From the NCBI GenBank assembly GCA_016195295.1, contig JACPZV010000067.1, forward strand, positions 1 to 13,134: a stretch of DNA of 13,134 nt, read 5' to 3'. A program made the position numbers and the translations under genes. The notes under the pieces were generated by a model. It worked only from the letters and a program-made list of their open reading frames with translations. It made no database searches and was not told the origin of the DNA. Source of the DNA: Acidobacteriota bacterium (lineage in GTDB: Bacteria; Acidobacteriota; Vicinamibacteria; Vicinamibacterales; CAVVIG01). Each line of letters starts with the position of its first letter. Within the stretch, counting starts at the first letter, position 1. Shown in pieces: positions 7,022 to 13,134 of the stretch.

Positions 7022-7678
7022 TCAATGCCGAAGCCGTGCCAACTCTTCGACGTCGATGGTGTTGAACGTTTCGTGGATGTGATAGACGAAAATCTGCATC
7101 ACGAGAAATCCCATCAGCGCGTCGAGGAACACGCCGAGCTCGACGAGCAGCGGCACGCCGCGAGTGCCTACGGCCGCGAGCAGGGCGATCGCGTTCTCGA
7201 GCATGAGGAAGCCAATCACCTGCGTGATCGCCTTCTTTCGGCTCACCACGATGAACAGGCTCACGAAGAGGAGCCCCAGCGCCAGGGGCAGTCCCTGGCG
7301 CGTGGGCAGATCGGTCACCGCCATCCACGGCCGAGCCAGGACGTAGGCGAACAAGACGAGCAAGCTGGCAATCACGAGCGACGTCTCGGTGTTCACGTAC
7401 GGCGTCGCCTCCCGCTGCGCGCCAAACCGCCGTTGCATCGTGCCGAGCAGCGCGGGAATCGCCGCGCCTTTCAAGGCGAGCAACAAGGCCGCCACCCAGT
7501 ACAGCCGCGGGTCACGGCCGTAATAGGCCACGGTCCCAGTGATGGCCGCCAACAGCCAGGCCTGCCAGCGATACGCGGTGACGTACGCCGGGATGCCTTT
7601 GCGCCAGAGCACGATGAGCGCGGTGAGCAGCATGCCGCTGCTGCCGAGCATCACCAATTGTGAGAACGTACCGTCCAC
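7022..7678 (-). CDS. hyfE: HyfE-like membrane subunit (NuoK-related)
   Basis: 218 residues, almost the length of E. coli HyfE (216). It has about six or seven hydrophobic segments. The C-terminal half carries the NuoK-like part, GFLMLENAIALL with Glu161 and LLVELGVFLDALMGFLVM with Glu180, the membrane acidic residues expected for proton transfer. I chose the GTG at 7678, not the far-upstream ORF start. The upstream reading is Arg-rich shadow of the hyfC gene, and a GAGG box (7687-7690) lies 8 bases before this GTG. It starts five bases after the hyfC stop, and one base separates its stop from the hyfF start. Confidence 0.92.
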   Translation of the reverse strand: MDGTFSQLVMLGSSGMLLTALIVLWRKGIPAYVTAYRWQAWLLAAITGTVAYYGRDPRLYWVAALLLALKGAAIPALLGTMQRRFGAQREATPYVNTETSLVIASLLVLFAYVLARPWMAVTDLPTRQGLPLALGLLFVSLFIVVSRKKAITQVIGFLMLENAIALLAAVGTRGVPLLVELGVFLDALMGFLVMQIFVYHIHETFNTIDVEELARLRH

Positions 7679-7683
7679 GAGGC

Positions 7684-8625
7684 TTACCTCACCAGGAACG
7701 TCGACATGACGGCGAGCAGCGCGAGCACGAACGACGCGCTCAGCAGCTCGGGCACACGAAACAGGCGGAGCTTGGCGACGCGCGTTTCCAGCACGGCGAT
7801 CGCTACCGCGAGGACGCCCAGCTTCGAGACGAGGCTGACCACCCCGACCGTCACGGCGACGGGAGACAGCGACAACGCGATGCCCCACGGCATGAAAAGA
7901 TTCGCGGCGAGCGCGAGAAAGACGAGCAGCTTCAACGCGGCCGCCCACTCGATGAGCGCGAGGTAAGGGCCGGAGTACTCGAGGATCATCGCTTCGTGAA
8001 TCATCGTCAGCTCGAGATGCGTGGACGGGTTGTCCACGGGCAGCCTCCCGGTTTCGGCGAGCGTCACGATGAACAGCGCCGCAAACGCGAGCAGATGTCC
8101 GGGCCCGAGCGCCGCGCTGGGCTCGGCGAGCGTGCGTGAGACGATTTGCGAAAAGTTGGTCGACCCCGCGTTCAGCGCGAGCGCGACGATGGACAAGGCC
8201 ACGGTCGGCTCGGTCAGCGCGACCACGGTCATCTCACGGCTGGCGCCCATGCCGCCGAAGGGCGAGCCCGTGTCGAGCCCGGCGAGCGCCAGAAAGAACG
8301 TCCCGAGCAGCAACAGATACACGGCCGCGAAGACATCGCCGACTACGAGGGGACCGGCGGGAACAATCACGATCGGCGCGAGCGAGGCGACGATGACGCC
8401 CGTGCCGAAGACGACGAACGGCGTCGCTCGAAACAGCCACGACGCGGTGTGCGAGACCACGGCCTCCTTGCCGAACAGCTTCCGGATTTCGGAATACGGC
8501 TGCCAGACCGGCGCGCCGCGCCGACTCTGGAGTCGCGCTTTCAGCCAGCGGATGAAACCGACGAGCGCCGGCGCGAGCGCGAGGGCGAGGAGCGGCTGAA
8601 CGAACAGCGCGATGTATCGACTCAT
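7684..8625 (-). CDS. hyfC: HyfC-like membrane subunit (NuoH/HycD family)
   Basis: 313 residues, a NuoH-like integral membrane protein that anchors the peripheral arm and links it to the pump subunits. Family motifs are LQSRRGAPVWQPY (32-44) with the following KLFGKE, GSPFGGMGASREM (120-132), and the acidic-loop block ETGRLPVDNPSTHLELTMIHEAMILEYSGP (191-220). About eight hydrophobic segments are visible. The ATG overlaps the hyfB TGA (ATGA, 8622-8625), which fixes the start; the ORF extension to 8958 is a shadow of hyfB. Confidence 0.95.
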   Translation of the reverse strand: MSRYIALFVQPLLALALAPALVGFIRWLKARLQSRRGAPVWQPYSEIRKLFGKEAVVSHTASWLFRATPFVVFGTGVIVASLAPIVIVPAGPLVVGDVFAAVYLLLLGTFFLALAGLDTGSPFGGMGASREMTVVALTEPTVALSIVALALNAGSTNFSQIVSRTLAEPSAALGPGHLLAFAALFIVTLAETGRLPVDNPSTHLELTMIHEAMILEYSGPYLALIEWAAALKLLVFLALAANLFMPWGIALSLSPVAVTVGVVSLVSKLGVLAVAIAVLETRVAKLRLFRVPELLSASFVLALLAVMSTFLVR

Positions 8626-10661
8626 TTGAACCACCACGCGACGGCGAGAGCGGCCACGAGCGCCACGGTCACATAAAGCAGGTACAGATGAAGAAAGCCG
8701 GCCTGCAGTCGGCGAACCTGCGCCGCAAGACCCCGTGCGCCTCGAGTCACGGGATCGTAGAAGGCCGTTTCGAACCAGGGCACGACCTGGCTGGTGTACG
8801 TGATGGATTGCACGAAGTACCGGGAGTCGGGGTGAACGCCAACGCTCAGGTCCTCCGTCGGCCGGTACAACGCCGTGAAGACGCGTCGCAATGGCTCGGC
8901 AAATGCGGACGCGGTGTATTCCATGCGCGCCGTCTGGCTGATTCGGCCGCAGCCCCAAGTGTCCGCGCGCCTGACCTGAAATCCTCGCGCGTGCAACGCG
9001 ACGAGAACGGCCAGCGCGATCGCACCCAGCAGGACCGCGATGAGCAGCGGCGAGACCTGGGCGCTGCCGCCTGGCCCCACGAGCCAGAGCCCCGGTGACC
9101 GTGGCAGGGGTTCACCGGCCGACAAACCCGGCACGCTGTCGATGACGCGATTCAGTCCGCGGACGGCGAGGGGCGCCGCCAGGCCCAGCGTCACGCAGCC
9201 GCCGGCCAGCAGGATCATCGTCGCGCGCATCGACCAGTGGGCTTCGCGCGCCTGCGCTGCGTGATTGGAACGCGGCATCGCAAGGAAGCTGATCCCGAAC
9301 GCCTTGACGAAGCACGCGGCCGCCAATCCGCTGGTGAGCGCGAGCATGCCGACGGCAATCGGAAAGCCGACGGCGATCTCCGGCCGCTGAATGGACGTAC
9401 CGGCCAGCAGCGACTGGAAGACGAGCCACTCCGACGCGAAACCGTTCAGCGGCGGCAAGGCCGCGATGGCGACCGACCCGACGAGAAAACACAGGGCCGT
9501 CTGCGGCATCCTCTTGATGAGCCCTCCCATCTCCTCCATGTTGGCGGTGTGGGTCTGCTGCATCACGCTGCCCGCCGCAAGAAACAACAACCCCTTGAAG
9601 CAGGCGTGGTTCACTGTATGAAAGAGGGCGCCGGCAAAGCCAATCGCCGCGAGCGCCGGCAGGCCCTGCGCGTGCAGGATGGAGCCCGCGCCGAGACCAA
9701 TCAGAATGATGCCGATGTTCTCGACGGAGTGGTACGCGAGCAGGCGTTTCAGATCGTGCTCCATCAGCGCGTACAGCACGCCGAGCAGGGCCGACACGCA
9801 TCCCACCGCAAGCAGCAGTCCTCCCCACCAGGCGGGTCCGCCGGACATCAAGTCGAACGTGACGCGCACCAGGCCGTAGATGCCGAGCTTGATCATCACG
9901 CCTGACATCAAGGCTGAAACGTGGCTCGGCGCAGCCGGATGCGCCCGAGGGAGCCAGACATGGAGCGGCACGATGCCGGCTTTGGACCCAAACGCGAGCA
10001 GCGCAAGGACGAACACGATGTGACGCGTGCCTGGAGTCAGGGCTGCGGCAGTCGTCCGCAGGTCGGCGAACGCCGTGGCCTCGCTGCCGCCCGCCATCAG
10101 GAAGAACATTGGCAGCAGCAGCACAAGCCCCAGATGGGTCATGGCCGCGTACCACAAGCCTGCCTGCCGGGTGTCGCGCTTCTCGCTCTCGGTCATCACG
10201 AGAAAATACGAGGCGATCGCCATCAGCTCCCAGGTGAAGAGGAACGTGAACACGTTGCCCGCGCACGGAACGAGACTCATCCCGAGCAGGAAGCCGTTGA
10301 ACATCAGCCCGAACACGCGGAGGGAATGGCGGCCCTCGTACTCGGCGGTGTAGGCGATGCCGTACACCGCCGCGGGGAGACCGAGCGCGGCGACCAGCAG
10401 AAGAAAAAACGCGCCGAGGAGATCCAGATGGATCACGATGCCGCCGGCGGTGGACACCAGAGAGGCGAGCGTCGCGTCCACGGATACGCGCGTCGCGAGC
10501 ACGCTCGAGGCGGCAGCCACGCCTCCAATACAACCGATCGCCGCGCCGATGGTGGTCAGCCAGCGAGCCGCACGGTCCGACGGCGCCAGGAGCGACAGGC
10601 ACGCGCCGGCGGCGTACCCGACGACCATGACGAGCAGCGCGAGGTTCCCGAACGGCATCAC
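8622..10661 (-). CDS. hyfB: HyfB-like antiporter-type proton-pumping subunit
   Basis: 679 residues, a polytopic membrane protein of the NuoL/Mrp antiporter family with the long C-terminal extension of hydrogenase-4 component B/HycC. Ion-path residues are present: Glu145 in FTWELMAIASYFL, Lys227 and His234 in GSKAGIVPLHVWLPRAHPAAPS, Lys305 in DLKRLLAYHSVENIG, Lys356 in NHACFKGLLFL, Glu411 in NGFASEWL. The C-terminal region has the family's TWGCG..RMEYTASAFAEPLRRVF block, then a last membrane helix ending WWFK. Two starts are possible, GTG at 10661 or the adjoining ATG at 10658. The GTG gives a 4-base GTGA overlap with the hyfI stop and a 7-base spacing from an AAAAGG box. A second long minus-strand reading over the same bases is a shadow. 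Confidence 0.95.
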   Translation of the reverse strand: MMPFGNLALLVMVVGYAAGACLSLLAPSDRAARWLTTIGAAIGCIGGVAAASSVLATRVSVDATLASLVSTAGGIVIHLDLLGAFFLLLVAALGLPAAVYGIAYTAEYEGRHSLRVFGLMFNGFLLGMSLVPCAGNVFTFLFTWELMAIASYFLVMTESEKRDTRQAGLWYAAMTHLGLVLLLPMFFLMAGGSEATAFADLRTTAAALTPGTRHIVFVLALLAFGSKAGIVPLHVWLPRAHPAAPSHVSALMSGVMIKLGIYGLVRVTFDLMSGGPAWWGGLLLAVGCVSALLGVLYALMEHDLKRLLAYHSVENIGIILIGLGAGSILHAQGLPALAAIGFAGALFHTVNHACFKGLLFLAAGSVMQQTHTANMEEMGGLIKRMPQTALCFLVGSVAIAALPPLNGFASEWLVFQSLLAGTSIQRPEIAVGFPIAVGMLALTSGLAAACFVKAFGISFLAMPRSNHAAQAREAHWSMRATMILLAGGCVTLGLAAPLAVRGLNRVIDSVPGLSAGEPLPRSPGLWLVGPGGSAQVSPLLIAVLLGAIALAVLVALHARGFQVRRADTWGCGRISQTARMEYTASAFAEPLRRVFTALYRPTEDLSVGVHPDSRYFVQSITYTSQVVPWFETAFYDPVTRGARGLAAQVRRLQAGFLHLYLLYVTVALVAALAVAWWFK

Positions 10662-11182
10662 CGATCGGCCTTTTCTGGAAAACGATTCAGCCCTTCGAGA
10701 ATGCCGCGCAGGATGTCAGTCGGCTCAGGCGGACAGCCCGTGATGTGAACGTCCACGGGAATCACGGACTCGACAGGGCCGACGACGGCGTAGCTGTCCT
10801 TGAAGACGCCGCAGGTCTTCGCGCAGTCGCCGACGGCGACGACGAATTTCGGGGACGCGGCGGCTTCGTAGGTTCGGCGCAGCGGAATTTCCATATTCCG
10901 CGTCACGGGTCCGGTCACGAGCAGCATGTCGGCGTGGCGGGGGGACGCCACGAAATGCATCCCGAACCGTTCCATGTCGTAGACGGGACCGGTCAGCCCG
11001 GCGATTTCGAGCTCGCAGCCGTTGCAGGAGCCCGCGTCGACTTCGCGAATGGCGAGCGCCCGTCCGAACAGCCGCTGAATGCGCGCCTCGAGCGCCCGGC
11101 CGATCTCGATCGCCTCCGGGTCGCCGGCCTGCAGCAGCTCGGTGGCGATTCCAGTTCTCCAGATTTTCGACAGCAGCCGCAT
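10658..11182 (-). CDS. hyfI: HyfI/HycG-like small FeS subunit
   Basis: 174 residues, a hydrogenase small-subunit/NuoB-like protein that carries one [4Fe-4S] cluster next to the large subunit. The cluster ligands are all present: C53 and C56 in GSCNGCELEI, C120 in GDCA, and C150 in GCPPEP; C124 is extra. The body contains PRHADMLLVTGPVTRNM (81-97) and HITGCPPEPTDILRGILEGL, both characteristic. The ATG lies 13 bases after the regulator stop, without a clear ribosome-binding site, so it may rely on coupling. So the electron-carrying cluster next to the large subunit is conserved although the Ni-Fe site of HyfG is not. Confidence 0.95.
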   Translation of the reverse strand: MRLLSKIWRTGIATELLQAGDPEAIEIGRALEARIQRLFGRALAIREVDAGSCNGCELEIAGLTGPVYDMERFGMHFVASPRHADMLLVTGPVTRNMEIPLRRTYEAAASPKFVVAVGDCAKTCGVFKDSYAVVGPVESVIPVDVHITGCPPEPTDILRGILEGLNRFPEKADR

Positions 11183-11195
11183 CGTCGCGCGCGGA

Positions 11196-11531
11196 TTACC
11201 GGCGCCCCTCCCGTTTGAGCTCCTTCAACATCGTCTGGGTATCGACGAGGTGGTTGTTGAAGATTTCGCGCGCGACGACCAGGAGCCTGGTGACGAGCGG
11301 GTCGCTCAGCGCATATTTTGTCGTCGTGCCGAGCTTGCGCGGCGTGACGATGTTTTTGCCGCGCAGGACCGCGAGCTGCTGGGAGACGATGGGCTGGTCG
11401 AGATCCAGCATCTCCTGGAGCTCCTGGACGGTCCGTTCGCCTGACCCGAGGACCTCGAGGATGCGGATGCGGATCGGGTGGGCCAGGGCGCGGAAGAAAT
11501 CCGCCTTGAAGATCTGGAGCGACCGCGGCAT
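11196..11531 (-). CDS. ArsR/SmtB-type winged-helix regulator, first gene of the operon
   Basis: 111 residues. It is a winged helix-turn-helix repressor of ArsR type: FFRALAHPIRIRILEVL (12-28), ERTVQELQEML (32-42), recognition helix DQPIVSQQLAVLRGKNIV (45-62), and wing TPRKLGTTTKYALSDP (63-78). The protein has no cysteine at all, so the classical metal site (ELCVCDL) and the BigR/SqrR dithiol switch are both absent; the ligand is unknown. It is transcribed first, 13 bases ahead of hyfI, and its start codon is overlapped by a near-perfect inverted repeat. Autoregulation and control of the whole Hyf-like operon are therefore inferred. No ribosome-binding site precedes the ATG, and the mRNA may be nearly leaderless. 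Confidence 0.9.
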   Translation of the reverse strand: MPRSLQIFKADFFRALAHPIRIRILEVLGSGERTVQELQEMLDLDQPIVSQQLAVLRGKNIVTPRKLGTTTKYALSDPLVTRLLVVAREIFNNHLVDTQTMLKELKREGRR

Positions 11532-11549
11532 ATAGCGATATTACTATAT
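11530..11549 (-). promoter_or_regulatory. ArsR-type operator overlapping -10 and start codon
   Basis: On the minus strand the 20 bases read ATATAGTAATATCGCTATAT. The two 10-base halves (ATATAGTAAT and, reverse-complemented, ATATAGCGAT) agree at 8 of 10 positions. This AT-rich dyad resembles ArsR-family operators. It contains the -10 candidate TATAGT (11543-11548) and its last two bases are within the regulator's ATG. A bound repressor would block both polymerase and start. A possible -35 (TTGGAC) is 22 bases upstream of the -10, longer than normal, so -35 is uncertain. Confidence 0.7.
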
Positions 11550-11565
11550 TCGAGCGATTGCCGCC

Positions 11566-11587
11566 GCCGGGTCCAAAAGGACCCGGC
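11566..11587. repeat. Palindromic repeat copy A
   Basis: Perfect 9-bp arms GCCGGGTCC (11566-11574) and GGACCCGGC (11579-11587) around AAAA, followed by CTACGTA. The bases from 11576 to 11594 equal those at 1-19. It lies between the ArsR-type operator and the other repeats. No T-run follows, so it is not a classic intrinsic terminator. Confidence 0.9.
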
Positions 11588-11602
11588 CTACGTACCATGC
11601 AG

Positions 11603-11624
11603 GGCGGGTCCTTTCGGACCCGCC
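11603..11624. repeat. Palindromic repeat copy B (variant arms)
   Basis: Arms GGCGGGTCC (11603-11611) and GGACCCGCC (11616-11624) around TTTC. Compared with copies A and C, both arms carry a compensating base change near the ends (GCCGGG becomes GGCGGG and CCCGGC becomes CCCGCC), so pairing is kept. The loop is TTTC where copy C has GAAA, its complement, so this copy is in the opposite orientation. Confidence 0.88.
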
Positions 11625-11631
11625 TGGTCAT

Positions 11632-11653
11632 GCCGGGTCCGAAAGGACCCGGC
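11632..11653. repeat. Palindromic repeat copy C
   Basis: Perfect 9-bp arms GCCGGGTCC (11632-11640) and GGACCCGGC (11645-11653) around GAAA, followed by CTACGA. It abuts the downstream end of the membrane-anchored protein gene. Read on the minus strand it begins right after a TAG codon, as at the end of the oxidoreductase gene. Confidence 0.9.
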
Positions 11654-11690
11654 CTACGACTTGCGCGCCCACCTACGACTTGCGCGCCCA
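11653..11690. repeat. 19-bp perfect tandem duplication at a gene end
   Basis: The 19-base unit CCTACGACTTGCGCGCCCA occurs twice head to tail (11653-11671, 11672-11690). On the minus strand it encodes the last residues WARKS and the stop TAG of the membrane-anchored protein. The inner copy contains the functional stop; the second lies in the 3' region and joins repeat copy C. Confidence 0.95.
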
Positions 11691-12395
11691 CCAGATCACC
11701 AGCGCGAACGCGATCGCGACCAGAAGCAACATGCCGCCGAACAGGAACAGCGCGCGGAAGAGGATCGATTGCATGTCCATCCGCACTTCGAGCGTCAGCG
11801 GCGTGCCACGCAGACGATCGGCGAGCGACTGCTCCCACGCCAGGATGTTGCCGCGGCCGACGTCACGACCCGTGTTGTGAAAGCTGATCTTGCTCGGCAC
11901 GTGCATGCGGAAGGCGACCAGCTCGCGGCCCGTCCAGCCCACCGCGCCCACATCTTTCGCCGCCGCGGCGCCGACGGTCTGCGTGAAGACGAAGGCCGCG
12001 CCCTCCTGCCGAAATCGATAGGTGGACCACGCAAACGGCGCCGCCTTGCCTAGCTTCCCGATGTCGTCCACGTCCAGGCGCACGCTGACGAACCGGCGGC
12101 CGTTCCGTCGATACGGGCTGACGCGGGTGACGCGGGTGTGCGGCGTCGTGTAGTAGGCGCGGAAGACGTCGCGATCGGTGCGTCCGTTCGGCGTCGCGTC
12201 GAACGACGTGCCGCGCAGCGCGTTGAGCGCCGCGATCGAGGTGTTGACGTAGAGCGTGGCGCTGCCGTCGAGCGAGAGGTACATCTCCTCTTCGTACTCG
12301 TACTGACGGAAAAGGCCCGGCCCGTTCGGATCGCGACCACACGCCGCGCTCGCGAACGAAAAAAGAACGTAGAGAACGCAGAGCTCCGCGTTCAT
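11673..12395 (-). CDS. Exported, C-terminally membrane-anchored protein of unknown function
   Basis: 240 residues; I do not recognise a family. A hydrophobic N-terminal segment (5-18) ends in SAAC with Cys19, a possible but weak lipobox. The middle is a soluble beta-rich domain (EYEEEMYLSLDGSATLYVNTS near 33-53, YRRNGRRFVSVRLDVDDIGKL, FVFTQTVG) and a single transmembrane helix (about 211-235) precedes the short tail WWARKS. The protein should sit outside the cytoplasmic membrane with its C-terminal helix in it. An in-frame GTG at 12419 would add PIRRRSR, giving a positively charged n-region that the ATG start lacks, so the true start may be there. It ends at the duplicated 19-bp unit beside repeat copy C. 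It diverges from polA. Confidence 0.78.
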   Translation of the reverse strand: MNAELCVLYVLFSFASAACGRDPNGPGLFRQYEYEEEMYLSLDGSATLYVNTSIAALNALRGTSFDATPNGRTDRDVFRAYYTTPHTRVTRVSPYRRNGRRFVSVRLDVDDIGKLGKAAPFAWSTYRFRQEGAAFVFTQTVGAAAAKDVGAVGWTGRELVAFRMHVPSKISFHNTGRDVGRGNILAWEQSLADRLRGTPLTLEVRMDMQSILFRALFLFGGMLLLVAIAFALVIWWARKS

Positions 12396-12431
12396 TCGTG
12401 ATCGGCGACGAATCGGCACGAACGCCAATGA

Positions 12432-12437
12432 TATAGT
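12432..12437 (+). promoter_or_regulatory. Possible -10 box for polA
   Basis: TATAGT lies 18 bases before the polA ATG inside the short divergent gap. The nine bases ATATAGTAA (12431-12439) also occur, on the other strand, at the regulator's promoter (11541-11549). No convincing -35 hexamer is visible. Confidence 0.4.
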
Positions 12438-12455
12438 AAAAATTTCGTCGCGCTG

Positions 12456-13134
12456 ATGACCGCCAACCCGATCGTCTATCTCATCGACGGCAGCTCGCAG
12501 ATGTACCGCGCGTACCACGCGCCGGTCCGCACCGCCGAAGGCGGACTGCTGCGCAACGCACAGGGCGCGCCGACCAACGCCGTCTACATCTTCGTCACGA
12601 TGCTGCGCAAGCTGATCAACGATCACACGCCGGAGTACATCGCGGCATCGTTCGACTTACCCGGCCGCACGTTCCGCGACGATCTGTCCGCCGATTACAA
12701 AGCGAACCGCACGCCGATGCCAGACGAGCTGGCCCAGCAGATTCCGATGGTGCACGCGGCGTGCGAGGCGCTCGGCGTGCCGATCCTCACCTCCGAGCGG
12801 TACGAAGCCGACGACGTGATTGGGACGCTGGTCGAAAAAGCGGCCGCGGCCGGCTTCAACGTGGCCATCGTGACCGGCGACAAGGATTTCTTCCAACTCG
12901 TGCGCGACGGCATCCGCGTGTTCAACCCGCGCGACGAAGGCACGTGGTACGACGCCGACGGCGTCAAGGAGAAATTCGGCGTCGCGCCCGATCACGTCGT
13001 CGATGTGCTCGCCCTGATGGGCGACACGATCGACAACATCAAAGGCGTGCCGGGCATCGGTGAAAAAGGCGCGCGCGACCTGATTGCCACCTACGGATCG
13101 CTCGAGAACCTGATCGCGCACGCCGCCGAGGTCC
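12456..13134 (+). CDS. polA: DNA polymerase I, 5' part (5'-3' exonuclease domain), runs off the window
   Basis: 226 complete codons from the ATG, open at the right edge. Polymerase I fills gaps and removes RNA primers; the N-terminal FEN-type domain is the 5'-3' exonuclease. The visible part is VYLIDGSSQMYRAYHA at the start, FDLPGRTFRDDLSADYKANR, the acidic motif YEADDVIGTLV, TGDKDFFQLV, and the helix-hairpin-helix GDTIDNIKGVPGIGEKGA near 189-206. These conserved acidic residues are the expected metal ligands. Polymerase and proofreading domains lie outside the window, so a stand-alone exonuclease cannot be strictly excluded. It is the only plus-strand gene here. No clear ribosome-binding site precedes the ATG. 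Confidence 0.95.
   Translation, partial: MTANPIVYLIDGSSQMYRAYHAPVRTAEGGLLRNAQGAPTNAVYIFVTMLRKLINDHTPEYIAASFDLPGRTFRDDLSADYKANRTPMPDELAQQIPMVHAACEALGVPILTSERYEADDVIGTLVEKAAAAGFNVAIVTGDKDFFQLVRDGIRVFNPRDEGTWYDADGVKEKFGVAPDHVVDVLALMGDTIDNIKGVPGIGEKGARDLIATYGSLENLIAHAAEV

Noticed and set aside
6001..7065. 354-codon plus-strand open frame
   Set aside because: Shadow antisense to hyfF; extreme Arg/Asp/Glu content and no family resemblance.
9112..10602. 496-codon minus-strand open frame overlapping hyfB
   Set aside because: Out-of-frame shadow; Arg-rich, no membrane segments, while the hyfB frame has full family motifs.
4019..11182. Functional Ni-Fe hydrogenase
   Set aside because: All four cysteine positions of the large subunit are substituted and no maturation genes are seen.
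11566..11653. Intrinsic terminator for the membrane-anchored protein gene
   Set aside because: Stems are strong but no T-run follows any of them on either strand; treated as dispersed repeats.

Overview
The window looks like chromosomal DNA of a high-GC bacterium. GC is about two thirds in most places, and one 60-base line in the hyfB-like gene counts to 68%. The short palindromic repeats carrying GTAGGCCGGGTCC, the heptamer arrays, and a Hyf-like operon that lacks hydrogenase cysteines all recall Acidobacteriota, perhaps Vicinamibacteria. That placement comes from memory of such genomes, not from a search. Every gene except the last lies on the minus strand.

Layout, by increasing coordinate. 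13-2213: a DUF1223 thioredoxin-like secreted protein and a DadA/PuuB-type FAD amine oxidoreductase, joined by a GTGA start/stop overlap. Both reading frames carry repeat DNA inserted in frame. 2343-3905: a two-gene, lower-GC block with a 73-residue winged-helix-like protein followed by an HD-domain dGTPase-like triphosphohydrolase. 4019-11531: seven tightly packed genes transcribed in the order arsR-type regulator, hyfI-like, hyfB-like, hyfC-like, hyfE-like, hyfF-like, hyfG-like. 11532-11672: the regulator's promoter and operator plus three copies of a palindromic repeat. 11673-12395: an exported membrane-anchored protein of unknown function. 12456 to the end: the 5' part of polA on the plus strand, divergent from the previous gene.

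The most interesting system is the 7.5-kb operon. It encodes a membrane complex built like hydrogenase-4, formate hydrogenlyase and complex I. It has two antiporter-like pump subunits (HyfB, HyfF), a NuoK-like subunit (HyfE), a NuoH-like subunit (HyfC), a small FeS subunit (HyfI) and a catalytic-type large subunit (HyfG). HyfI keeps its cluster cysteines. In HyfG all four Ni-Fe cysteine positions are substituted (S217, T220, S505, G508). The protein also ends exactly where a mature hydrogenase would end after processing, and a conserved N-terminal loop appears to be missing. No ferredoxin-type (HycF/NuoI) subunit and no maturation genes are visible. This fits the energy-converting-hydrogenase-related (Ehr) class, a likely ion pump of unknown redox partner, and not a hydrogenase. 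Its first gene is a cysteine-free ArsR-type regulator whose start codon is overlapped by a 20-bp near-perfect inverted repeat that also contains the likely -10 box. This suggests tight autoregulation of the whole operon.

A second theme is repeat DNA invading genes. The repeats supply stop codons for two genes, insert about 35 residues into the DUF1223 protein, and place heptamer arrays (7 bp, not a multiple of 3) in the N-terminal linker of the oxidoreductase.
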